From contig JAGYNF010000082.1 of the NCBI GenBank assembly GCA_018400215.1, forward strand, positions 1 to 7,287: a stretch of DNA of 7,287 nucleotides, in the 5' to 3' direction. This document shows, piece after piece, positions 1 through 6,869 of the stretch. Origin of the DNA: Cyanobium sp. M55B138 (GTDB taxonomy: Bacteria > Cyanobacteriota > Cyanobacteriia > PCC-6307 > Cyanobiaceae). The notes under the pieces are model-generated. The model saw nothing but the letters and a program-made list of their open reading frames with translations. It made no database searches and was not told the origin of the DNA. Both the position numbers and the translations under genes were made by a program. Numbering within the stretch: position 1 is the first letter of the stretch; the number at the start of each line of letters is the position of its first letter.

Positions 1-435
1 GGCGCGGTCGAGCTGGCGGGCCCAGGCGGCCAGCACCAGCGGTTCCAGCTTGGGGTGTTGGCCCACCCGGAAGGCAATGCCCTCGGCCCCATCGAGGTAG
101 CCCGCCAGCCGCTGCTCCAGCTCCTCGAGCGGGTGGGCCATCTCGGCGCCGAAGTGGGCCACGGCCCCCTCGGTGCCCCAGCGGAAACCGGTCCACACCT
201 CGGCGCCGGGCTCCTTGGCCTGCACAAACAGCACATAGCGCTCCCCCTCGGGCCGGTGGGGCAGAAACAGCGCCACCGCATCGGGCTCGTCAAAGCCGGT
301 GAGATACCAGAAGTCGCTGTTCTGGCGGAAGGGCCACTCGCAGTCGGCGTGGTGCACCGCCAGCGGAGCCGCCGGGATCACCGCCGCGGCCCCACCGAGC
401 CGCTCCAGGAAACGGGCCCGCCGTTGGGCCTGCAC
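1..435 (-). CDS. pepP: Xaa-Pro aminopeptidase (aminopeptidase P, PepP family), N-terminal part only
   Basis: The gene is cut by the left window edge, so only the N-terminal part (about 145 codons) is visible. PepP removes an N-terminal residue that precedes proline and is a cytoplasmic metallopeptidase. The translated minus strand shows hallmarks of the aminopeptidase P N-terminal domain: RRARFLERLGG, HHADCEWPFRQNSDFWYLTGF (quoted in part: FRQNSDFWYLTGF), EPDAVALFLPHRPEGERYVL and EVWTGFRWG. The catalytic pita-bread domain with the metal ligands would lie outside the window. There is no ATG in frame. GTG at 435-433 gives a start five residues before RRARF, as in compact homologues. TTG at 486-484 and GTG at 507-505 are also open in frame and would add 17 or 24 residues; none has a good Shine-Dalgarno sequence. 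GC at third positions drops in the 436-507 stretch, which is why I prefer 435. The family call is firm; the start is not. Confidence 0.88.
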   Translation of the reverse strand, partial: MQAQRRARFLERLGGAAAVIPAAPLAVHHADCEWPFRQNSDFWYLTGFDEPDAVALFLPHRPEGERYVLFVQAKEPGAEVWTGFRWGTEGAVAHFGAEMAHPLEELEQRLAGYLDGAEGIAFRVGQHPKLEPLVLAAWARQLDRA

Positions 436-534
436 GGTTTCAGGCCCGCCATCGCGCCGGGGCTCAGCTTGGGGTGGGTGGGTCAAGGGGCTGCCACACG
501 TCTGCACTGCGACCAGTTTGGGCTGCGCTTTACC

Positions 535-578
535 AAAGGCGTTGACCCGATTCAATAAAGGCGTTGACCCGATTAAAT
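535..578. repeat. 22-bp tandem repeat, two copies, in the divergent intergenic region
   Basis: Two adjacent 22-bp units, 535-556 and 557-578, share aaaggcgttgacccgatt and end caat or aaat, so 21 of 22 bases match. They lie between the divergent pepP-like gene and the CNNM gene, 30 bp upstream of the latter's start. The repeat is AT-richer than its surroundings and each unit contains TTGACC, which resembles a -35 element, but I see no good -10 hexamer at 16-18 bp on the plus strand. On the minus strand TTGAAT followed 17 bp later by TAAAGC is a weak promoter-like pair. It may be a paired regulator site or a simple slippage duplication; the sequence does not decide. Confidence 0.85.
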
Positions 579-607
579 AGGGAGATGGCCCAGGGCCCAC
601 CCACCGC

Positions 608-1624
608 ATGAACGACCTGTTGGTCCTGGCCCTGCTGGTGGTGGTGGTCCTGGTCGGCTCGGCCCTGTGCTCGGGCGTTGAAGCGGCCCTGCTCACGGCC
701 AATCCGGTGCGAATCCACGAGCTGGCGACCCGGCCGCATCCGGTGCGCGGGGCGCGCCGCCTGGAGCAACTGCGTCAGCGCCTGGCCCGCACCCTGGCGG
801 TGCTGGTGATTGCCAACAACGGCTTCAACATCTTTGGCAGCCTGATGCTCGGTGCCTATGCCACCCGGGTGTTCGAACAGCGGGGCGTGGAGGGGGTGGC
901 CCTGCCGATGTTCTCGGTGGGCCTCACCGTGCTGGTGATCCTGCTGGGGGAAATCCTGCCCAAGGCCCTTGGCAGCCGCCTGGCCCTGCCGGTGGCCCTG
1001 AGCAGTGCGCTGCCCCTGCACTGGTTCGGGGTGGTGATGACACCACTGGTGCTGCTGCTGGAAAAGATGCTGCCGGCCATCACCCGCGAAAACGAGATCA
1101 ACACCGACGAAAACGAGATTCGCCTGCTGGCCCGCCTCGGCTCCCAGAGGGGCCAGATCGAAGCCGACGAGGCGGCCATGATCGCCAAGGTGTTCCAACT
1201 CAACGATCTCACCGCCCGGGATCTGATGACCCCGCGCGTGGCCGCCCCCACCCTGGCCGCCAGCACACCCCTCGATGGCGTGCGCGGCACCCTGCTTGCC
1301 AACCACGCCCCCTGGTGGGTGGTGCTGGGGGAAGAGGTGGACGAAATTGTGGGGGTGGCCAGCCGCGAGCGGCTGCTCACCGCCCTGGTGGAGGGCCAGG
1401 GTCAGCTCACCCCCTCCCAGCTGAGTGAGACGGTGGAATTCGTGCCGGAGATGATTCGGGCCGACCGGCTGCTCACCGGCTTCCGCCGCAACAGTGGCGG
1501 CGTGCGGGTGGTGGTGGATGAATTCGGTGGATTTGTGGGAGTGATCGGCGCCGAGGCGGTGCTGGCGGTGCTGGCCGGTTGGTGGCGCCGGACCCAGGGG
1601 CCCAGCCTGGAGGCCCCCCCATGA
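608..1624 (+). CDS. CNNM/DUF21 transmembrane protein with CBS-domain pair, lacking the CorC/HlyC C-terminal domain
   Basis: Probable inner-membrane protein of the CNNM (DUF21) family, whose better known members (CorB/CNNM type) are linked to Mg2+ and Co2+ efflux; older annotations say hemolysin-like. Residues 2-21 form a hydrophobic first helix leading into SGVEAALLTAN. Further hydrophobic stretches lie near 62-84, 97-117 and 124-150. The family motif GEILPKALG is at 114-122. After the linker comes the cytoplasmic part: DLMTPR at 205-210 opens the first CBS motif (about 205-262), and a second, with VVVDEFGGFVGVI at 301-313, follows (about 275-325). The protein ends at 338 residues, whereas members with the extra CorC_HlyC domain run to about 420-450, so that domain is absent; nothing suggests a frameshift. 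ATG 608 is taken because the hydrophobic helix starts there, although no Shine-Dalgarno sequence precedes it at normal spacing. Its TGA overlaps the next start (ATGA). The transported ion cannot be read from the sequence. Confidence 0.9.
   Translation: MNDLLVLALLVVVVLVGSALCSGVEAALLTANPVRIHELATRPHPVRGARRLEQLRQRLARTLAVLVIANNGFNIFGSLMLGAYATRVFEQRGVEGVALPMFSVGLTVLVILLGEILPKALGSRLALPVALSSALPLHWFGVVMTPLVLLLEKMLPAITRENEINTDENEIRLLARLGSQRGQIEADEAAMIAKVFQLNDLTARDLMTPRVAAPTLAASTPLDGVRGTLLANHAPWWVVLGEEVDEIVGVASRERLLTALVEGQGQLTPSQLSETVEFVPEMIRADRLLTGFRRNSGGVRVVVDEFGGFVGVIGAEAVLAVLAGWWRRTQGPSLEAPP
1609..1613 (+). promoter_or_regulatory. Ribosome binding site (GGAGG) fixing the start of the GTPase gene
   Basis: GGAGG at 1609-1613 lies 7 nt before ATG 1621, which is ideal spacing. 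It lies inside the 3' end of the CNNM coding sequence and argues for 1621 rather than the upstream in-frame TTG at 1579. It is the clearest Shine-Dalgarno sequence in the operon. Confidence 0.7.
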
Positions 1625-2985
1625 CCTGCCCCTCCACGCCAGAACGCTGCCGGCTGCTGCTGCGTCAGTGGCGCCGCCAGCTGCTGCTCAGCCCGCGGGA
1701 ACGCAGCCTGCTGGCCGGTGCCCTGGCAGGTCTGGACCGGCAGCTGCTGCGCCTGGAGCGGCGGCAGCTGCGGCTGGCCGTCTTCGGCCGGGTGGGGGTG
1801 GGCAAGTCGAGCCTGGTGAATGCCCTGCTGGGGGAGGCCCTGTGCCCCACCGATGTGGCCCATGGCTGCACCCGAGCCCAGCGGGCAGCCGCCTGGCACC
1901 AGCCAATCCCCGGCCTCCAGCAGCTTGAGCTGGTGGACACCCCGGGGATCGATGAGATCGACGGGGCGGGCCGCAGCCGCCTGGCCGGGCGGGTGGCCCG
2001 GGGGGCCGATCTGGTGCTGCTGGTGCTGGATGGCGACCTCACCAGCGTGGATCAAGAGGCGCTAGAGCCGCTCTGGGCCAGCGGTAAGCCCCTGGTGCTG
2101 GTGCTCAACCGCAGTGATTGCTGGCCGGAGGCGGAACGCCACGATCTGCTCGCCAGCATCCGCCGCCGGCTGCTGGCCCTGCTGCCCCCCGGGGCACCGG
2201 AGCAGGAGCTGGTGGCGGTGGCGGCGGCCCCCCGCCGCCCGCGCCTGCGGGCCGATGGACGGGTGCGCGCCGACTGCGGCGCGCCCGAGGTGGAACCGCT
2301 GCGCCAGCTCCTGCTCACCCTGCTGGAGCAGCAGGGCGAACTGCTGCTGGCATTGAACAGCCTGCAGGCAGCTGAGCGCTTCCAGCGCCAGCTGCACCGC
2401 GAGCGGCTGCTGCGGGGTCGCCGCTCGGCCCAGGGGCTGATCGGCCGTTATGCGGCCCTCAAGGCCACCGGCGTGGCCGCCAATCCCCTGGTGCTGCTCG
2501 ACCTGGCTGGTGGCCTGGCCTGCGACACCGCCCTGATCGCCCAGCTCTGCCAGCTCTATGGGCTGCCCGTCGATGGTCCGGCAGCCCGCCAGCTGCTGGC
2601 CCAGCTCTCCCGCCACAACGCCCTGCTGGGTGGGGCCCAGCTGGGCATCCAGCTGCTGCTGGCCGCCCTGCGCCAGCTGCTGCTGCTGGCCGCCCCGCTC
2701 AGCGCCGGCCTAAGCCTGGCGCCGGCCGCACCGGTGGCCCTGGCCCAGGCCGCCCTGGCGGTGCACACCACCCGGCGCACCGGCCGGCTGGCCGCCCAGG
2801 AATTGCTGCGGCGCAGCCAGCGCGGCGGCCAGCCCGGCGCCCTGCTGCGCCGCCTGGCCAGCAGCGACCCCCAGGTGCACCATTGGCTGCACCACGCCCA
2901 GTTCATCCCCCGAACCCGGGCCGGCAGTTCCAGCAACGCCAACCCGGCGAACGGCGCTGCCAACCTGCAGGCCCTGCTGCCGTGA
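1621..2985 (+). CDS. P-loop GTPase with C-terminal DUF697-like hydrophobic region
   Basis: 454-residue GTP-binding protein of the Era/YihA-like (HSR1/MMR1) class. The G1 motif GRVGVGKSSLVNALLG is at 56-71, a likely G2 threonine is T84 (HGCTRA), G3 is DTPG at 106-109, and G4 is NRSD at 163-166. An N-terminal basic, leucine-rich helix (about 8-50) precedes the G domain. Residues 225-280 are helical and charged. From about 283 to 400 an alanine/leucine-rich stretch with glycines (LLDLAGGLACDTALIAQL, LGIQLLLAALRQLLLLAAPL) resembles the DUF697 region found fused to such GTPases in cyanobacteria, suggesting membrane association. The tail (430-450) is low-complexity Ser/Asn/Ala. Note G4 has Arg where the consensus NKxD has Lys. 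The start ATG 1621 overlaps the upstream TGA (ATGA) and has a good ribosome binding site. The GTPase assignment is firm and DUF697 likely; the cellular role is unknown, and its place between a membrane protein and nadD does not define it. Confidence 0.9.
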   Translation: MTCPSTPERCRLLLRQWRRQLLLSPRERSLLAGALAGLDRQLLRLERRQLRLAVFGRVGVGKSSLVNALLGEALCPTDVAHGCTRAQRAAAWHQPIPGLQQLELVDTPGIDEIDGAGRSRLAGRVARGADLVLLVLDGDLTSVDQEALEPLWASGKPLVLVLNRSDCWPEAERHDLLASIRRRLLALLPPGAPEQELVAVAAAPRRPRLRADGRVRADCGAPEVEPLRQLLLTLLEQQGELLLALNSLQAAERFQRQLHRERLLRGRRSAQGLIGRYAALKATGVAANPLVLLDLAGGLACDTALIAQLCQLYGLPVDGPAARQLLAQLSRHNALLGGAQLGIQLLLAALRQLLLLAAPLSAGLSLAPAAPVALAQAALAVHTTRRTGRLAAQELLRRSQRGGQPGALLRRLASSDPQVHHWLHHAQFIPRTRAGSSSNANPANGAANLQALLP

Positions 2986-3551
2986 GCATCGCCCTGCTGG
3001 GCACCAGTGCCGACCCGCCCACCCGCGGCCACCAGGCGCTGCTGGAGGGGCTGCTGGCCCACTTCCCCCGGGTGGCCACCTGGGCCAGCGACAACCCGAT
3101 CAAGCAGCACGGGGCGCCGTTGGCCCAGCGCACGGCCCTGCTGGCCGCCCTGGTGCGGGCCATCGCCAATCCCCATCTGGAACTGGTGCAGGAGCTGAGC
3201 AGCCCCTGGGCGATCACCACCCTGCGACGGGCGGCCCAGCGCTGGCCCGGGGCGGAGCTGGTGTTTGTGGTGGGCAGTGATCTGGCCGGCCAAATTCCAC
3301 GCTGGATCGAGGCGGAGGCGGTGCTGCGCAGCTGCCGCTTGGCGGTCGTGCCGCGCCACGGCTGGCCGCTGGATCCAGCCACGCTCACGCGGCTGGAGCA
3401 GCTGGGCGGTCGGGTCGAGACCCTGCCCCTGCAGATTCCCGCCACGGCCAGCTCCACGATCCGCCACCAACCCCGCCCCGACCAGGTGCCCGCCGCCGTC
3501 TGGCCAGTGCTGCTGGAGCACAATCTCTACGGCCTCACCGCCCGACCCTGA
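2982..3551 (+). CDS. nadD: Nicotinate-nucleotide adenylyltransferase
   Basis: NadD transfers AMP from ATP to nicotinate mononucleotide, making deamido-NAD+, the penultimate step of NAD+ synthesis in the cytoplasm. The 189-residue product starts SIALLGTSADPPTRGHQALL. This contains the nucleotidyltransferase signature in the form GTSADPPTRGH (7-17), the variant I associate with cyanobacteria, against the usual GGTFDPPHxGH. VFVVGSDLAGQIPRW (95-109) is the conserved central segment, and SSTIR (157-161) is the ISSTxIR motif near the C-terminus. Length is slightly short of the typical 190-215. The start is GTG 2982, which overlaps the preceding TGA (GTGA); the resulting protein begins exactly at the first beta strand of the fold. 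The frame is open further upstream into the GTPase gene, but those codons have no family counterpart. Initiation probably depends on ribosomes finishing the GTPase gene, since only a weak AGG precedes the GTG. The stop overlaps nadE by 1 nt. Confidence 0.93.
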   Translation: MSIALLGTSADPPTRGHQALLEGLLAHFPRVATWASDNPIKQHGAPLAQRTALLAALVRAIANPHLELVQELSSPWAITTLRRAAQRWPGAELVFVVGSDLAGQIPRWIEAEAVLRSCRLAVVPRHGWPLDPATLTRLEQLGGRVETLPLQIPATASSTIRHQPRPDQVPAAVWPVLLEHNLYGLTARP

Positions 3552-5260
3552 TGCGTCTCGCCCTGGCCCAGCTCAATCCGGTGGTGGGCGATCTGGCGGG
3601 CAATGGGGCGCGGATCCTGGCGGCCTGCCGGCGGGCCGCAACCGAGGGGGCCGACCTGGTGCTCACCCCGGAACTCTCCCTGTGGGGCTACCCACCCCGC
3701 GATCTGCTGTTGCTGCCGGCCCGCCTCGAAGCCCAGAGCCAAGCCCTCGATGGGCTGGCCGCAGCCCTGGCGGCAGCCCCCGGCACGCCTGCGGTGCTGG
3801 TGGGGGTGGCCGAAGCCTGCGGCGAGCGCTGCCTGCCCAACCTGCACAACGCCCTGGCCCTGGTGGAGGCCGGCGGCTGGCGGGTGGTGGCCCGCAAGCA
3901 GCTGCTGCCCAGCTACGACGTGTTCGACGAGCGGCGCTACTTCCGCCCCGCCAGCGCACCGGCCCTGCTGGAGCTGGAGTGCCGGGGCCGCAGCTGGCGG
4001 CTGGGGCTCACCATCTGCGAAGACCTCTGGGTGGAGGAGGAGCTGCAGGGCCAGCGGCTGGTGGGCCCCGATCCGATCGCCGCCCTGCAGCCCCTGCAAC
4101 CGGATCTGCTGCTCAACCTCTCCGCCTCCCCCTTCAGCCAGGCCAAGGGCAGCCTGCGCCGCCAGCTGGCCAGCCGCGCCGCCGGCCGCCTCGGCTGCCC
4201 GGTGGTGTACGTGAACCAGGTGGGCGGCAACGACGAACTGGTGTTCGACGGCGCCAGCTTCGTGGTGGATGCCCACGGCGCGCTGCTCTGCCGGCTGCCC
4301 TGCTGCCAGGAAGCGGTGACGCTGTGGGACGCCGCAGCGTCGCCCGGTCCGGGGGAGGGGGCGGGCAGCCTGGCCCCGGAACCGGAGCCCCTGGAGCAAC
4401 TGTTCCGCGTGCTGGTGCTGGGGGTGCGCGACTACGCCGGCACCTGCGGTTTCCAGCAGGCCCTGCTGGGGCTGAGTGGCGGCATCGATTCGGCCCTGGT
4501 GGCGGTGATTGCGGCCGCCGCCCTGGGGGGCAACCGGGTGCGGGCCCTGCTGTTGCCCTCCCCCTGGAGTTCGGCCGGCTCCATCGACGATGCCCTGGCC
4601 CTGGCGGGCCGGCTCGGCCTGCGCACCGACACCCTGCCGATCGCCGCCTTGATGGCCGGCTTTGATCAGGCCCTGGCGCCCGCCCTGGGGGGAGAACCGA
4701 CGGGCGTCACGGCCGAAAACCTGCAATCCCGCATCCGCGGCAGCCTGCTGATGGCGGTGGCCAACGCCGAGGGTGGCCTGCTGCTCGCCACCGGCAACAA
4801 GAGCGAGCTGGCGGTGGGTTACTGCACCCTCTACGGCGACATGAACGGTGGGCTGGCGGTGATCGGCGACGTGTACAAGTGCCGCGTGTTCGAGCTCTGC
4901 GCCTGGCTGGATTCCCCTGCCGCCGCCAGCTGCCGCGCCGACCTGGGCCTGCCGGCCAGCGGTGAGCTGGTGGGGGCGGCGATCCGCCACAAGCCCCCCA
5001 GCGCCGAGCTGCGGCCCAACCAGCAGGACAGCGACTCCCTGCCGGAGTACGCCGTGCTCGATCCCCTGCTGGAGGCCCTGGTGGAGCAGCGCCGCAGCCC
5101 CGAACAGCTGGGGGCTGCGGGCCACGACGGTGCCCTGGCCGAGCGGGTGATGGGGCTGCTGCGCCGGGCCGAATTCAAACGCCGGCAGGCGGCTCCGGTG
5201 CTGAAGGTGAGCGGCCAGGCGTTTGGTAGCGGCTGGCGGATGCCGATTGCCGCCCGCTGA
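3551..5260 (+). CDS. nadE: Glutamine-dependent NAD+ synthetase
   Basis: NadE converts deamido-NAD+ to NAD+ using ATP and ammonia released from glutamine. The 569-residue protein has both modules. The N-terminal nitrilase-type glutaminase (about 1-260) shows the Glu-Lys-Cys triad: E41 in TPELSLWGYPPRDLL, K116 in ARKQLLPSYDVFDERRYF, and C155 in LTICEDLW. NLSASPFSQAKG (189-200) and VNQVGGNDELVFDGAS (221-236) are further family blocks. The linker at 261-280 is Gly/Pro-rich and variable. The C-terminal synthetase domain (about 283-569) has the PP-loop LSGGIDSALV (308-317), then LPSPWSS (335-341), ENLQSRIRG (389-397) and ATGNKSELAVGYCTLYGDM (413-431). Length fits the two-domain bacterial form. ATG 3551 shares one base with the nadD stop (TGATG), which implies coupled translation. 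Having nadD and nadE adjacent places both final steps of NAD+ formation in one transcript. Confidence 0.97.
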   Translation: MRLALAQLNPVVGDLAGNGARILAACRRAATEGADLVLTPELSLWGYPPRDLLLLPARLEAQSQALDGLAAALAAAPGTPAVLVGVAEACGERCLPNLHNALALVEAGGWRVVARKQLLPSYDVFDERRYFRPASAPALLELECRGRSWRLGLTICEDLWVEEELQGQRLVGPDPIAALQPLQPDLLLNLSASPFSQAKGSLRRQLASRAAGRLGCPVVYVNQVGGNDELVFDGASFVVDAHGALLCRLPCCQEAVTLWDAAASPGPGEGAGSLAPEPEPLEQLFRVLVLGVRDYAGTCGFQQALLGLSGGIDSALVAVIAAAALGGNRVRALLLPSPWSSAGSIDDALALAGRLGLRTDTLPIAALMAGFDQALAPALGGEPTGVTAENLQSRIRGSLLMAVANAEGGLLLATGNKSELAVGYCTLYGDMNGGLAVIGDVYKCRVFELCAWLDSPAAASCRADLGLPASGELVGAAIRHKPPSAELRPNQQDSDSLPEYAVLDPLLEALVEQRRSPEQLGAAGHDGALAERVMGLLRRAEFKRRQAAPVLKVSGQAFGSGWRMPIAAR

Positions 5261-5289
5261 GCCAGGCTGAGGGGGCACGCGCAACCTCC

Positions 5290-6432
5290 ATGGCCGCCCC
5301 GTCCACCCCCAACGCCCCGATGGCCAGCATCGGCGTGCCCAGCGAGATCAAGCGCGACGAGCAGCGCGTTGCCCTCACCCCCGATGGCGTGCGGGAGCTG
5401 GTGGGCCAGGGGATTGAGGTGCGGGTGCAGGCGGGGGCAGGCCTGGGGGCAGGCCTCAGCGACGACGCCTTTGCCGCTGCCGGTGCCCGGCTGGTGGGCC
5501 AGGAGGAGGCCTGGGCGGCCCACCTGGTGGTGAAGGTGAAGGAACCCCAGCCCGAGGAATTTGCGTTCCTGCGGGCCGACCTGGTGCTGTTCACCTACCT
5601 GCACCTGGCGGCCTACCCCGAGGTGGGCCGGGCCCTGCTGGAGGCCGGCACCACCGCCGTGGCCTACGAGACCGTGCAGCTGGAGGACGGCAGCCTGCCC
5701 CTGCTGGCGCCGATGAGCGAGATCGCCGGCCGGCTGGCCGCCCAAGTGGGGGCCCACCTGCTCGAGAAGCCCCATGGCGGCCGCGGCATCCTGATGGGGG
5801 GCTGCACCGGCGTGCGGCCGGCGCGGGTGGTGGTGCTCGGCGCCGGCAGCGTGGGCTGGAATGCCGCCCGGATCGCCGCGGCCATGGACGCCGAGGTGCT
5901 GCTGCTGGATCGCTCGCCCCAGCGGCTACGCCAGCTGGAGGCCGACCGGCGCGGCCGGCTGGTGAGCCTGGTGAGCAGCCGCAGCCTGATCGAGCGGCAC
6001 GTGCCGGCGGCCGACCTGCTGATCGGTGCCGTGCTCACCCCGGGCGGCCGCGCTCCCACGCTGGTGGATGAGGAGCTGGTGAAGCAGATGAAACCCGGCT
6101 CGGTGATCGTGGATGTGGCGATCGACCAGGGCGGCTGCATCGCCACCAGCCGCGAAACCACCCACACCGACCCGGTACACACCCTCCACGGCGTGCAGCA
6201 CTACGCCGTGGGCAACATGCCCGGCGCCGTGCCCTTCACCTCCACCGAAGCGCTGATGAGCGTGACCCTGCCCTACATCCTGGTGATGGCCGGCCGCGGC
6301 CTGGCCGAAGCGGTCACCGACCGGCCCGAACTGCTCTCCGGGCTCAACACGGTGGCTGGGGCCGTCTGCCACCCCGGCGTGGCCCGGGCCCTGGGCCGCT
6401 CGCCGCGCCATCCCATGGCCTGCCTGCGCTGA
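5290..6432 (+). CDS. ald: Alanine dehydrogenase (NAD-dependent)
   Basis: Ald reversibly oxidises L-alanine to pyruvate and ammonia with NAD+. The 380-residue product carries the whole family pattern: [18 protein letters not shown] near the N-terminus (substrate-binding Arg26), VKVKEP (81-86, Lys84), YLHLA (103-107, catalytic His105), the nucleotide-binding [13 protein letters not shown] (181-193), and DVAIDQGG (275-282, catalytic Asp279). Asp207 at the end of the second Rossmann strand fits preference for NAD over [19 protein letters not shown] (308-322) is another hallmark. The chosen ATG 5290 gives ten extra residues before a second in-frame ATG at 5320, where classical Ald proteins such as the Bacillus enzyme would begin. 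A purine-rich GAGGGGG at 5269-5275 lies 14 nt before ATG 5290, and nothing comparable precedes 5320, so the long form is slightly favoured. The 29-bp space after nadE is the only gap in the operon and shows no terminator hairpin. The stop overlaps rlmH by 1 nt. Confidence 0.96.
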   Translation: MAAPSTPNAPMASIGVPSEIKRDEQRVALTPDGVRELVGQGIEVRVQAGAGLGAGLSDDAFAAAGARLVGQEEAWAAHLVVKVKEPQPEEFAFLRADLVLFTYLHLAAYPEVGRALLEAGTTAVAYETVQLEDGSLPLLAPMSEIAGRLAAQVGAHLLEKPHGGRGILMGGCTGVRPARVVVLGAGSVGWNAARIAAAMDAEVLLLDRSPQRLRQLEADRRGRLVSLVSSRSLIERHVPAADLLIGAVLTPGGRAPTLVDEELVKQMKPGSVIVDVAIDQGGCIATSRETTHTDPVHTLHGVQHYAVGNMPGAVPFTSTEALMSVTLPYILVMAGRGLAEAVTDRPELLSGLNTVAGAVCHPGVARALGRSPRHPMACLR

Positions 6433-6869
6433 TGCTCAACCCTGCACGCATCCGGGTGCTGGCGGTGGGCAAGGCGCGCAAGGGCTGGGTGCGTGACGGC
6501 CTGGCCAGCTACCACAAGCGCCTGCCGGGGCTCACCGTGGTGGAGCTGCGCGACAGCAGCCCGGAGCGGGAGGCGGAGGCGCTGCTGGCCGAACTGCGGG
6601 GCGATGAGCAGCTGGTGGCCCTCACGGAGGAGGGCCAGAGCCTGGGGTCAGTGCAGCTGGCCGAGCGCCTGCGTGACTCGGGCTCCGGCCGGCTGGCCTT
6701 CGTGATCGGCGGCGCCGATGGGCTCGCCCCCCGGCTCAAACAGCGGGCCGCCTGGACCCTGAGCCTCTCACCGCTCACCTTTCCCCACGAGCTGGCGCGG
6801 CTGCTGCTGCTGGAGCAGCTCTACCGGGCCCAAACGATCCTGCAGGGGGGCCCCTACCACCGCGGCTAA
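6432..6869 (+). CDS. rlmH: 23S rRNA (pseudouridine1915-N3)-methyltransferase
   Basis: RlmH (formerly YbeA) is a small SPOUT-class enzyme that uses S-adenosylmethionine to methylate pseudouridine 1915 in helix 69 of 23S rRNA, acting on assembled 70S ribosomes. The 145-residue protein shows the N-terminal [21 protein letters not shown] segment in shortened form, [13 protein letters not shown] (61-73), the knot strand FVIGGADGL (90-98), and the cofactor-binding C-terminus with [21 protein letters not shown] (in part) and the terminal PYHRG. It is about ten residues shorter than the Escherichia coli protein. Its last residues are YHRG, where the family typically ends in YH plus a basic residue. 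ATG 6432 shares its first base with the last base of the ald stop (TGATG), and no Shine-Dalgarno sequence is visible, so translation probably relies on coupling. The TAA stop overlaps the stop of the convergent minus-strand gene. Confidence 0.93.
   Translation: MLNPARIRVLAVGKARKGWVRDGLASYHKRLPGLTVVELRDSSPEREAEALLAELRGDEQLVALTEEGQSLGSVQLAERLRDSGSGRLAFVIGGADGLAPRLKQRAAWTLSLSPLTFPHELARLLLLEQLYRAQTILQGGPYHRG

Noticed and set aside
55..558. 167-codon plus-strand frame at the left edge
   Set aside because: The opposite strand encodes an unmistakable aminopeptidase P N-terminal domain over the same stretch; the plus-strand product is composition-driven.
1087..1119. 12-bp direct repeat cgaaaacgagat (1087-1098 and 1108-1119)
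   Set aside because: It encodes the two ENEI segments in the linker between the membrane and CBS domains; a charged linker of this kind is normal in the family and the reading frame is intact.
530..1306. 258-codon minus-strand frame opposite the CNNM gene
   Set aside because: Low-complexity His/Gln/Gly-rich translation, no recognisable domain, and it overlaps a gene with clear DUF21 and CBS motifs. It is a composition shadow.
3265..4665. 466-codon plus-strand frame across nadD and nadE
   Set aside because: The translation is Pro/Arg/Gly/Ala-rich with no domain, and runs out of frame through two well-identified genes.
3527..5284. 585-codon open frame on the minus strand covering all of nadE
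   Set aside because: It is a shadow of a GC-rich gene whose codons end in G or C, which removes antisense stops. The product is Gln/His/Gly/Ala-rich low complexity without motifs, while nadE on the other strand has every catalytic residue.
5261..5289. Possible terminator or promoter between nadE and ald
   Set aside because: The 29 bp contain no stem-loop with a T-run and no -10-like hexamer; only a purine-rich tract that may serve as a distant ribosome binding site.
5433..5456. Perfect 12-bp tandem duplication (gggggcaggcct twice)
   Set aside because: It encodes GAGLGAGL in Ald, a glycine-rich turn that is conserved at this position in the family, so the DNA repeat follows from the protein motif and is not a separate element.
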